A DNA stretch of 9,008 nt from Candidatus Methanoplasma sp. (GTDB lineage: Archaea > Thermoplasmatota > Thermoplasmata > Methanomassiliicoccales > Methanomethylophilaceae): contig JAITQH010000093.1 of assembly GCA_031288985.1 (NCBI GenBank), positions 1 through 9,008 of the forward strand, written 5' to 3'. Shown piece by piece: positions 1 to 6,528 of the stretch. The position numbers and the translations under genes were made by a program. Under the pieces are notes generated by a model. That model ran no database searches. It saw only the letters and a list, made by a program, of their open reading frames with translations, and was not told where the DNA came from. How positions within the stretch are numbered: the stretch's first letter is position 1; each line of letters opens with the position of its first letter.

Positions 1-1707
1 TCCCAGAAGGTCATCGACGCTTCGTTCGACTGTCTGTTCATGCCCGTGAACAAGACGGAAAAGATAGATGCGGAGCGTCAGGAGAAGAACATCAGCAGGA
101 TACGCGCCGGACGGGAGGATATCGGAGAGCACACGCTCCTCGAAAAAGCGTCCGCCGCCGCCGGCGATGAGGCGTACGAGGTCGTGCGGAGGATAGTCGC
201 GTACGTGGAGGATCCAAAGTACATCATATGCGACGGCGATGCGAAACGGAGACCGGGATTCGGAGACATCGCCGTGCTGTGCAGGACAGGAACCATGTGC
301 CGCAGGATATACGAGGCGGCGATCCAATGCAACGTGCCGGCATTCCTTCAGGGAGATGTGGAGATCATGAGCACACGGGCGGGGAAACTTGCTCTGGCGT
401 GGCTCAGATACATAAACAACAGCAGGGACGCGTGGGGCATAGGCGCGATTCTCGCAGATCTCGGATATCCGCTCACCGACATCGAGAGCATGCTCCGCGA
501 CGGGGAGCCCGAAGAGATCCGCAAACAGAGGGCGGCGCTGCTTCCGAAGAGGCGCAGGATCACCGACCTCCTGACCTCGATATTCTATTTCTACGGATTG
601 AGCGACGATGTGACGCAGACCATCGTATCGGTGGTGGCGTCATCCCATCGCGGATCCCTGATGACCGTGTCCGACATCATAGGGATGATGGAGAAGGACA
701 TCGACGACCGCACAAAATATTCTGTGGACGGCACTCTGGAGCAAAAGGCCGTGACCATACAGACCATGCACAAATCCAAGGGCCTGGAATATCCCATTGT
801 GATTGTGGCGGGTCTGGACGTCAGCGTGATGCCCAACACCCGCGGAGAATCGTCTGTATACATGTTCACCGACGCCGGCGGACTCAGGTGCCGGAATGCC
901 GTGACGCCTCTGGGAGGTTTCTCCAAGGTCGCAAGATCTTGGCAGTCCCATCTTGTCAGGAAATCCTCCTCCGCCGACCACGGAGAGGAGAGGAGGCTTA
1001 TGTTCGTGGCCGTGTCCCGCGCAAAACAGTACGCAACTCTGGTGTCGGGGCACAAACCGTCCACATTCTTCACGAATGCGGACAGGTTTGCGGAACTCGC
1101 ACCCGGCAAAGGCAGACCGTTCCGCACTGCAGGAGGATCCCGCACGGAGTTCATCGAACGTCCGGCCATCCCCGCCCACACCGCACGCAGGACCATCTAT
1201 GCCGTGCATGAGATAATGAATATGGAAACGGGGAGCGCGAACTCCGGGAAGAAGGACGAGTTCTGCGGCAAAGGCATGGAGTATGGGACGAAGGTCCATG
1301 AGTGCGCCTACGCGATGGCGATGGGCATAGCCGTGAAGGAAGAACTGCCTGAACTGCCTGAGGTCAAGAGGATCTTGGATTCTCTGACGGGGGCGGACAT
1401 ATTCCCGGAGGCGGAATGCTTCCTGCCGTTCAACGGCCTCGGGGCGACGCTGAAGGGCGCCATCGATCTTCTGGCGGTGTATCCCGACCGCATTGTGGTC
1501 CACGATTACAAAACCGACGCCGAGACCTCGTTCGTCAACGAGTATAAGGTGCAGCTCAGCGTCTACGCCCATGCCGCATCGGGATATTTCAAGAGGCCCG
1601 CGACATGCGTCATCGATTTCGTTTCCAGAAACGAAACGATTGAGTTCGACCCGCTGAGCATGGATATCCTGGAAGAACGCGTCAAAAGTAAAATAGACAG
1701 TATGTAA
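1..1707 (+). CDS. RecB/AddA-like UvrD-family helicase with C-terminal PD-(D/E)XK nuclease (5' partial)
   Basis: The reading frame is open from base 1, so only the C-terminal 568 residues are present; the ATP-binding Walker A half lies upstream. Numbering from the first visible codon, the helicase part shows superfamily 1 motif V (HKSKGLE, about 257-263) and motif VI (VAVSRAK, about 336-342). A RecB-type nuclease domain follows: GTKVHE with H433, a conserved-looking acidic residue near E472, GAIDLL with D489, HDYKTD with D502 and K504, and QLSVYA with Q518. The D-13-D-x-K spacing matches the RecB/AddA nuclease active site as I know it. Such enzymes unwind and degrade DNA from double-strand ends during recombinational repair. 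The size and domain order fit an AddA-like subunit; an AddB-like partner could lie upstream but is not visible. It ends in TAA, nine bases before the P-type ATPase gene. Helicase-nuclease identity is secure; the exact subfamily is not. Confidence 0.9.
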   Translation, partial: SQKVIDASFDCLFMPVNKTEKIDAERQEKNISRIRAGREDIGEHTLLEKASAAAGDEAYEVVRRIVAYVEDPKYIICDGDAKRRPGFGDIAVLCRTGTMCRRIYEAAIQCNVPAFLQGDVEIMSTRAGKLALAWLRYINNSRDAWGIGAILADLGYPLTDIESMLRDGEPEEIRKQRAALLPKRRRITDLLTSIFYFYGLSDDVTQTIVSVVASSHRGSLMTVSDIIGMMEKDIDDRTKYSVDGTLEQKAVTIQTMHKSKGLEYPIVIVAGLDVSVMPNTRGESSVYMFTDAGGLRCRNAVTPLGGFSKVARSWQSHLVRKSSSADHGEERRLMFVAVSRAKQYATLVSGHKPSTFFTNADRFAELAPGKGRPFRTAGGSRTEFIERPAIPAHTARRTIYAVHEIMNMETGSANSGKKDEFCGKGMEYGTKVHECAYAMAMGIAVKEELPELPEVKRILDSLTGADIFPEAECFLPFNGLGATLKGAIDLLAVYPDRIVVHDYKTDAETSFVNEYKVQLSVYAHAASGYFKRPATCVIDFVSRNETIEFDPLSMDILEERVKSKIDSM

Positions 1708-1716
1708 TGGGGCGCC

Positions 1717-4272
1717 ATGCATCAGGGACTCACCGACGCGGAGGTCAGAGAAAGAGCATCGGACGGAAGGGTCAATGATTTCCGGTCCCCTGTCAGCAGA
1801 AGCTATTTCGACATCGTCAAGAAGAACGTATGCACCGTGTTCAACCTGATACTGTTCATTTTGGGCGTTGCGCTCGTCTATTTCGACGAGGTGCTGAGCG
1901 CCGTATCCGCCACGGGAGTGATCGCGCTGAACATCCTGATCGCGACATTCCAAGAGATCAGGGCGAAAAGAAGGCTGGACAAGATAGCTCTCCTGCTCCG
2001 CCCGAGAGCCGTGGTCGTGCGAAACGGCGTCGAAAAAGAGATAGATCCATCCGAGATCGTGATGGACGATATCATACGGATGACATCGGGGGATCAGGCG
2101 CAGGTCGACGGAGAACTCGTGGACGCCGTCTCCGTCGAGATGGACGAGTCTGCGATAACCGGCGAGTCCAGCACGCGCAGGAAGCACACCGGAGACACGG
2201 TGTACTCCGGGACCGTGTGCGTCACCGGGGAAGGGTATTACAAGGTCACCGCGCTGGGTGCGGACACCTTCACTTCGAAGATGCTGCTGAGCGCCAAGAG
2301 ATACAGGAACAAGAAGACCCCGCTCCAGACGGAGACGGCCGCCGTCACGAAGATGCTGATGGGCACTGCGTTCGTGTTCTTGGTCATCATCGTGATAAGA
2401 GGGCTGATCACCGGAGGAGCCATAGACGGAGGGGAGTTCGCAATGAAGTCCGTCGTGGTCTTGGACATCGTGCCCGTGGCGCTGTTCCTTTTGATAACAA
2501 TAACATATATGATCGCCGCCGTGCGCATGGCCAACGCCGGCGTTCTGCTTCAAAATTCCAATTCCGTGGAGTCGATGAGCCATGTGGACACGGTCTGCAT
2601 GGACAAGACAGGGACCATAACCACCAACAATCTTGTCTTCGAAAATGCGGAATACTTCATAGGAGCAGATGAGGCGGAGGCAGCCATAAGAGCATTTGCC
2701 GCCTCCACAGGCAGCAGGAACCGCACCGTGGGCGCGATCGAGAAGAGATACGGACGCTCGCACGTCGCGTTGGTGGAAGAGATACAGTTCTCCTCAGACC
2801 GCAAATACAGCGCCGTAAAGATCGAAGGCGATTGGAACGGAACGATATTCATGGGCGCGTGGTCGTCGCTCGGCCCTCATGTGAAGAGTGTGAACAACAT
2901 AGAAGAGCGTATATCCGCCATGTCGTCAAAAGGACTCAGGACGGTTCTGATATGCCTCGGGGGCGACTCGCCTCTGTATAACGGCGACGAACCCGCGATC
3001 CCCGATCTGGAGCCGGCGGCGCTCATCTCCATACGCGACGAGGTCAGAGAGGATTGCAAGGACATCATAGGCGAATTTCTGGACAACGGCATGGATCTCA
3101 AGGTCATATCCGGCGATGACCCCGAAACGGTGAACGCACTGTTCGCTCTCGCCGAGATCCCCGGCAAGAGGGAGATCATATCCGGAGACAGGCTTGCGGA
3201 GCTCTCCGGCGACGAATACCGCGAAGCCGTCCTGAGGATCAACATATTCGGCCGCATGAGGCCGGAGCAGAAGGAAAAGGTAGTGGAGACCCTGAAAGCG
3301 TCAGGACGCTACGTGCTGATGGTTGGGGACGGCGTCAACGACGTAAGGCCCATAAAGGCCGCCCACGTGGGCGTGGCGCTGCAGAGCGGCAGCGGGGCGG
3401 CCAGGGGTGTGGCGGACATGGTGCTTGCCGACGACAACTTCGCCGCACTGCCGAAGACGATAATCGAAGGCAAGAGAACGGTGTCCGGCATGAGAGACAT
3501 ACTGAAACTGTATCTTGCAAGGAACTTCGTCCTCGCCGTATTGGTGCTGGCGATCCTGGTGATGTTCAACAGGCTCCCTCTGCTGCCGGTGCAAAACGCA
3601 TACTATGCCTTGGTGTCGGTGTCCATCGCCGCATTCCTCATGGCAATTTGGGCCGGTCCTTCCGACAACAAGGAGCGCGTCCTCCCCGTGGTGCTGAGAT
3701 TCGCCGTGCCGTCGGCAGTTCTGATATCGGTGTTTGCGTTGGGAGTGTACGTGCTGTTCGATATCGGAACAGATGGTTTCTGGGCTGCCGATCTCGGCGG
3801 CTCACTGTTCGAATCCATGCACTCTGCGTACGATCCGACGCATACATTCAGCGAATTCATGCACAGTATGGGTCCGTACTCCGGAGATTACAGCGAAATC
3901 GTGTCCAGGAACGCCATGCTCCTGTTCCTTGTTCTTGCGGGCATATCGCAGATCTTCCTGATATGCCCTCTGTTCAGATTCATGTCCGTGGACGGAAAGG
4001 TGTCGAAGGACGTGAAACCGACCATACTCGCACTGCTCCTGTTCGGCCTCGTGGCGCTTATTTACAATGTGCCTCAGGTCGCCGTGAACGTGGCGTCCTT
4101 GGTCATGTTCCCGCCGCAGTTCTTCGCACTCATCGTGCTGTTCACAGGAGTATGGTTTGTTTCCACCACGGTTCTGCTGCGCAGCGGGAGTATGAATTTC
4201 ATATCCGAGATGACCGAGAGGTCATACGACAGGAAGCTTGAGAAAGAGATGAAGGAAGATCAGGGAAAATAA
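1717..4272 (+). CDS. P-type cation-transporting ATPase, CtpE-like
   Basis: This complete 851-residue membrane pump has the P-type order. M1 and M2 lie near residues 36-55 and 59-78. The actuator loop carries TGES at 148-151, and M3 and M4 lie near 212-229 and 244-268. DKTGT follows with phosphorylated D296, then a nucleotide-binding domain and the hinge GDGVND at 537-542. Six further membrane segments (about 600-617, 627-647, 659-682, 731-751, 769-787, 799-820) bring the total to ten. The N-terminus (GLTDAEV), QEIRAKR after M2, and the region after the hinge resemble bacterial CtpE-like pumps, reported to move calcium. There are oddities. M4 reads PVAL where I expect PEGL, so an ion-binding glutamate is missing. 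M6 has AIWAG where relatives have an acidic residue. The hinge has KAAH instead of KAAD. The extracytoplasmic loop 683-730 is long. Substrate is therefore uncertain. It starts nine bases after the helicase stop without a strong ribosome site, so it may be co-transcribed or have its own promoter. Confidence 0.92.
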   Translation: MHQGLTDAEVRERASDGRVNDFRSPVSRSYFDIVKKNVCTVFNLILFILGVALVYFDEVLSAVSATGVIALNILIATFQEIRAKRRLDKIALLLRPRAVVVRNGVEKEIDPSEIVMDDIIRMTSGDQAQVDGELVDAVSVEMDESAITGESSTRRKHTGDTVYSGTVCVTGEGYYKVTALGADTFTSKMLLSAKRYRNKKTPLQTETAAVTKMLMGTAFVFLVIIVIRGLITGGAIDGGEFAMKSVVVLDIVPVALFLLITITYMIAAVRMANAGVLLQNSNSVESMSHVDTVCMDKTGTITTNNLVFENAEYFIGADEAEAAIRAFAASTGSRNRTVGAIEKRYGRSHVALVEEIQFSSDRKYSAVKIEGDWNGTIFMGAWSSLGPHVKSVNNIEERISAMSSKGLRTVLICLGGDSPLYNGDEPAIPDLEPAALISIRDEVREDCKDIIGEFLDNGMDLKVISGDDPETVNALFALAEIPGKREIISGDRLAELSGDEYREAVLRINIFGRMRPEQKEKVVETLKASGRYVLMVGDGVNDVRPIKAAHVGVALQSGSGAARGVADMVLADDNFAALPKTIIEGKRTVSGMRDILKLYLARNFVLAVLVLAILVMFNRLPLLPVQNAYYALVSVSIAAFLMAIWAGPSDNKERVLPVVLRFAVPSAVLISVFALGVYVLFDIGTDGFWAADLGGSLFESMHSAYDPTHTFSEFMHSMGPYSGDYSEIVSRNAMLLFLVLAGISQIFLICPLFRFMSVDGKVSKDVKPTILALLLFGLVALIYNVPQVAVNVASLVMFPPQFFALIVLFTGVWFVSTTVLLRSGSMNFISEMTERSYDRKLEKEMKEDQGK

Positions 4273-4859
4273 TCGCCGCCGCGGAACATCCCGATCATGA
4301 GGTGGGAGGCCATCCTTGCATCCGAAAGGGCGCGATGGTCCTGTTTCCCTTCTATTCCCGCAGGATCTCCCTCGGTTATGGCCGAGTATGCATGGTCGAG
4401 CTTGGGAAACCTGTACTTCACCTCATAGAATTGGCTGGGAAGCTTGCAGACCTCGGTCGCGGCAGCCATGATGTCCGTGCATTCTCTGAAGGCGCCGCGC
4501 AGCCTCCACGGATCCCTGTAAAGGAATTTGCCCAGATCGAACGGCACGTTGTACGCGGTGACCTTCTTTCCTCTGAGCAATCGCATGAGATCGGTGCGGA
4601 CATTCGGTTGGGGTGCGGCGGCCGCCACCATTTCAACGGTAAGGTCGGTGTTCTCGAAGATCCATGCATTCTTCCTGCGGTCGTCCCATTCGGAGACGTC
4701 GTACCCCACTATGGACGAATAAACGTCCCTTACGGTTCCCGCGCCGAGATCTACGGCGCATATCCCAACATCGACGACGACGTCCCTGGGGGCGCCGTCG
4801 AGGCCCGTGGTCTCCGTGTCGAGGACGAATATCTCGTCCGTGAAATCATCCAGATTCAG
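4260..4859 (-). CDS. DEDDh 3'-5' exonuclease, DnaQ/RNase T fold; start codon non-canonical or frameshifted
   Basis: From CTG at 4859 this gives 200 residues. All exonuclease motifs are present: Exo I is LDTETTGL with D14 and E16, Exo II is YNVPFD with D108, and Exo III is HRALSDA with H175 and D180. The two-metal active site is therefore complete. The family removes nucleotides from 3' ends of DNA or RNA; as a stand-alone protein its substrate cannot be told from sequence. There is no ATG, GTG or TTG in this frame between Exo I and at least 90 bases upstream. The first canonical start, GTG at 4709, would delete the catalytic D and E. CTG at 4859 overlaps the TGA of the upstream membrane-protein gene, with only a weak AAGGG before it. 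Alternatives are CTG at 4853, a -1 slip on the C5 run that fuses the two proteins, or a missing base in the sequence. The end overlaps the ATPase end by 13 bases, tail to tail. Confidence 0.82.
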   Translation of the reverse strand: MNLDDFTDEIFVLDTETTGLDGAPRDVVVDVGICAVDLGAGTVRDVYSSIVGYDVSEWDDRRKNAWIFENTDLTVEMVAAAAPQPNVRTDLMRLLRGKKVTAYNVPFDLGKFLYRDPWRLRGAFRECTDIMAAATEVCKLPSQFYEVKYRFPKLDHAYSAITEGDPAGIEGKQDHRALSDARMASHLMIGMFRGGDYFP

Positions 4860-5410
4860 GGGGATCCCTTCTTGGACATGGCGTTTGCTATGTTGCGGCG
4901 TATCGCAAGGGACAGCAGCAGTGAGATCACCGATATTATGACTGCTATGGCCATCATGACGGCGGGCATGTTTGGGATCGCCGCTTCCTTCGCTTCCTTC
5001 GCATCATCGGACTGCGGACCCGGATCGTCGACGGAGTGTTCGTTTTCCAATCTCTCCAGACCGTAGAACTCCACTTTGAAATCAGAATGTACACCAAAAA
5101 CAACGTACTTCGCCGCATCGTTGAGGGGTTCGCAGCTTACATCCTCGAACATCAGACGGTTATTGCCGGATTTCCCGTCGGAATCCACGGCGTAGAACCA
5201 CGGATTGAGTTTGCTCGGGCTGAGGTCATAGACTCCGGAATGCACCGTGAACTCCACTATGCCGCCATTAGACTCTCCCTGCGTGATCCATATGTCCTCT
5301 GTATTGTCAAAGACCACCGTGTACGGCTCCGCGGACGACGAAGGCGCCGCGAAAATAATCATTGCCGCGAATACCGGCAACCCTATGCATGAGATGCGTC
5401 TGAGTCTCAC
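4856..5410 (-). CDS. Putative exported membrane-anchored protein of unknown function
   Basis: I do not recognise a family in this 184-residue protein. Residues 1-27 form a typical signal peptide: a basic MRLRR start, a hydrophobic core, and SSSAEP as a likely cleavage region after an AxA-like motif. Residues 28-120 form a strand-rich region with many aromatic residues and two cysteines that could sit outside the cell. Residues 121-145 are acidic and low in complexity, like a linker. One hydrophobic helix at about 148-170 is followed by a short basic tail (RR, KK), which predicts the C-terminus in the cytoplasm. The start is GTG at 5410, supported by a TATA-like box centred 26 bases upstream, which fits a leaderless transcript. 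It is transcribed toward the exonuclease gene, whose frame begins at this gene's TGA. The topology suggests a surface protein tethered by its C-terminus; function is unknown. Confidence 0.75.
   Translation of the reverse strand: MRLRRISCIGLPVFAAMIIFAAPSSSAEPYTVVFDNTEDIWITQGESNGGIVEFTVHSGVYDLSPSKLNPWFYAVDSDGKSGNNRLMFEDVSCEPLNDAAKYVVFGVHSDFKVEFYGLERLENEHSVDDPGPQSDDAKEAKEAAIPNMPAVMMAIAVIISVISLLLSLAIRRNIANAMSKKGSP
4859..4863 (-). other. C5 run immediately before TGA, possible -1 slippage site
   Basis: The last codons of the membrane-protein gene are TCC CCC TGA. A tRNA on CCC can move back one base and still pair with CCC. The next codon is then CTG, exactly the exonuclease frame. One extra C would also fuse the two frames. 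The sequence alone cannot separate slippage, non-AUG initiation and a sequencing error. Confidence 0.35.
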
Positions 5411-5430
5411 GAAACGGAATGCCCGTATCG

Positions 5431-5440
5431 GTATTTATAT
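5431..5440 (-). promoter_or_regulatory. TATA box for the membrane-protein/exonuclease pair
   Basis: On the minus strand this reads ATATAAATAC, a good archaeal TATA element in otherwise GC-rich DNA. Its centre is about 26 bases before the GTG at 5410. Transcription would thus start at or next to the start codon, giving a leaderless message. Confidence 0.6.
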
Positions 5441-5480
5441 GCAGAAGGGAAGACAATGGGGGGCCGCCGCTTCAAAACCA

Positions 5481-5490
5481 TCAAATACCA
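5481..5490 (+). promoter_or_regulatory. Possible TATA-like element for the ubiquitin-like gene
   Basis: The sequence TCAAATACCA lies about 25 bases before the ATG at 5510, the same distance as the two better TATA boxes in the window. The match to a consensus TATA element is weak; the call rests mainly on position and local AT content. Confidence 0.35.
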
Positions 5491-5509
5491 ATAAACACGT
5501 TGGAAACGC

Positions 5510-5704
5510 ATGAACGCTACGATTTCCGTCGGAAAGGACAAGCACTCCGTTTCTGCCGACGGCTCCATTGGTTCGGCTTTCGAGACCATCGGCGGTCTGC
5601 CGGACACTTATATATTCTTGGTTAACGGAACGCCTGTTTCCATGGACACGCCCATCGCGGACGGCATGGATATCAAAGCCGTCAAAGTGGCGTCCGGCGG
5701 TTAA
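5510..5704 (+). CDS. Ubiquitin-like beta-grasp sulfur carrier or modifier (ThiS/MoaD/SAMP type)
   Basis: This complete 64-residue protein ends in Ser-Gly-Gly. It has the small beta-grasp pattern: an N-terminal hairpin (residues 2-14), a helix near 20-29, a strand FLVNGTPV at 36-43, and DGMDIKAVKVASGG at the end. The VNG turn and the aspartate-glycine turn before the last strand are typical of ThiS and MoaD. In this superfamily an E1-like enzyme adenylates the terminal glycine. It then carries sulfur as thiocarboxylate (thiamine, molybdopterin, tRNA thiolation) or is joined to protein lysines (archaeal SAMPs). No E1-like enzyme or partner synthase lies in the window, so its pathway cannot be assigned. 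The ATG at 5510 is the only sensible start and lies about 25 bases after a TATA-like stretch. Its TAA overlaps the TAA of the convergent CobQ-like gene. Confidence 0.8.
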   Translation: MNATISVGKDKHSVSADGSIGSAFETIGGLPDTYIFLVNGTPVSMDTPIADGMDIKAVKVASGG

Positions 5705-6528
5705 GACAGTCTTTCGATCGCTTGGAAATCGACGCCCGCGCCCAAAGCGGCATCCAGCAGAGCGTCCGTGTTGCTCATGAACGCCTCCTTCACGTTGTCT
5801 CCGGAAAGATATCCCTCCGAATCCGACAGAGAATCCTCTTCGGGGAATTTGAGGCACATATAAGGTATCGTCCCCAGATATCTCATTCCAGTGAGATCCT
5901 CGATGATCCTTATGCCGCTGTCCAGCAGAGACGCGTCTCCCCTGAACCTGTTGATCAGGAATCCTTTGACCAGCGGCCTGATATCCTTCGGCATCAGAAG
6001 CCACGTCCCGTACAGGGCCGCAAACGCGCCTCCTCTTTCAATGTCGCCGACAAGCACCGTCGGAACCGAACGGCTTCGCATGAGGCCCGTGTTGGCGATA
6101 TCCCTGTCCATGAGATTCAGTTCTACGGGCGACCCCGATCCTTCGCATACCACCGTCCCGTACTTTGAATTCAGTCTGTCGTACGCTTCATACGCCGCGG
6201 CCGATACGGCGGCAACGTCCATATTCTTCTTTTCAGTGACGTCGCCTGCGGGCGCGCCGCACAGCACCGTCTGAATCTTCCCGTTTCCCGAGGGCTTCAG
6301 GAGCACGGGGTTCATGTCTCCCGACGGCTCCAGGCCGGACGCCCAAGCCTGGAACGCCTGCCCTATTCCTATCTCCTTGCCTTCGCGCGTCACATAGGAG
6401 TTGAGGGACAGGTTCACGGCCTTGTACGGCGCAACGCTGACCCCGTTCCTGTACAGATATCTGCAGTACATGGCCGAAACGGTGGTCTTCCCGGCCCCGG
6501 AGGCCGTGCCGACGAACAATACGTTCAC
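5701..6528 (-). CDS. Short CobQ-like amidoligase, synthetase domain only (no glutaminase domain)
   Basis: The 275-residue protein matches the N-terminal synthetase half of cobyric acid synthase (CobQ/CbiP). It has a P-loop GTASGAGKTT at 7-16, APYKAVNLSLNS at 33-44, DMNPVLLKPS at 71-80, CEGSGSPVELNL at 128-139, DRDIAN at 141-146, GDIERGG at 161-167 and KGFLINRFRGD at 188-198. Full CobQ is about 480-500 residues; this one ends after the EEDSL segment plus a helical tail and lacks the class I glutaminase with its Cys and His. The end looks natural, not frameshifted. Known CobQ uses ATP and glutamine-derived ammonia to amidate corrinoid side chains. This paralogue would need free ammonia or another protein's glutaminase, or may use a different substrate. 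GTG at 6528 overlaps the stop of cobQ as GTGA and follows a GGAGG site by seven bases, so the two are translationally coupled. Confidence 0.88.
   Translation of the reverse strand: MNVLFVGTASGAGKTTVSAMYCRYLYRNGVSVAPYKAVNLSLNSYVTREGKEIGIGQAFQAWASGLEPSGDMNPVLLKPSGNGKIQTVLCGAPAGDVTEKKNMDVAAVSAAAYEAYDRLNSKYGTVVCEGSGSPVELNLMDRDIANTGLMRSRSVPTVLVGDIERGGAFAALYGTWLLMPKDIRPLVKGFLINRFRGDASLLDSGIRIIEDLTGMRYLGTIPYMCLKFPEEDSLSDSEGYLSGDNVKEAFMSNTDALLDAALGAGVDFQAIERLS

Larger units (their letters stand above)
5411..5509. promoter_or_regulatory. Divergent intergenic region
   Basis: These 99 bases separate two divergently transcribed genes. The stretch contains the minus-strand TATA box and an AT-richer segment (5474-5496) suitable for a plus-strand promoter. 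No terminator, repeat or RNA gene is seen in it. Confidence 0.55.

Noticed and set aside
228..1211. A 327-codon plus-strand frame inside the helicase gene
   Set aside because: Its translation is dominated by Arg, His and Gly with no motif, while the overlapping frame carries clear helicase motifs.
1707..1709. TAATG stop-start overlap after the helicase gene
   Set aside because: The ATG at 1707 is out of frame with the ATPase and opens only about 23 codons; the ATG at 1717 gives the conserved ATPase N-terminus.
640..2763. A long minus-strand open frame of 707 codons
   Set aside because: It lies antisense across the helicase-nuclease and ATPase genes, spans their junction, is rich in His, Arg and Gly, and shows no domain. 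It is a by-product of codon bias in GC-rich genes.
4260..4300. Terminator between the convergent ATPase and exonuclease genes
   Set aside because: The genes overlap and no T-rich tract or stable hairpin is evident on either strand.
4302..5066. A 254-codon plus-strand frame opposite the exonuclease and membrane protein
   Set aside because: It shows no recognisable motif. The opposite strand carries a complete DEDDh active site and a signal-peptide protein.
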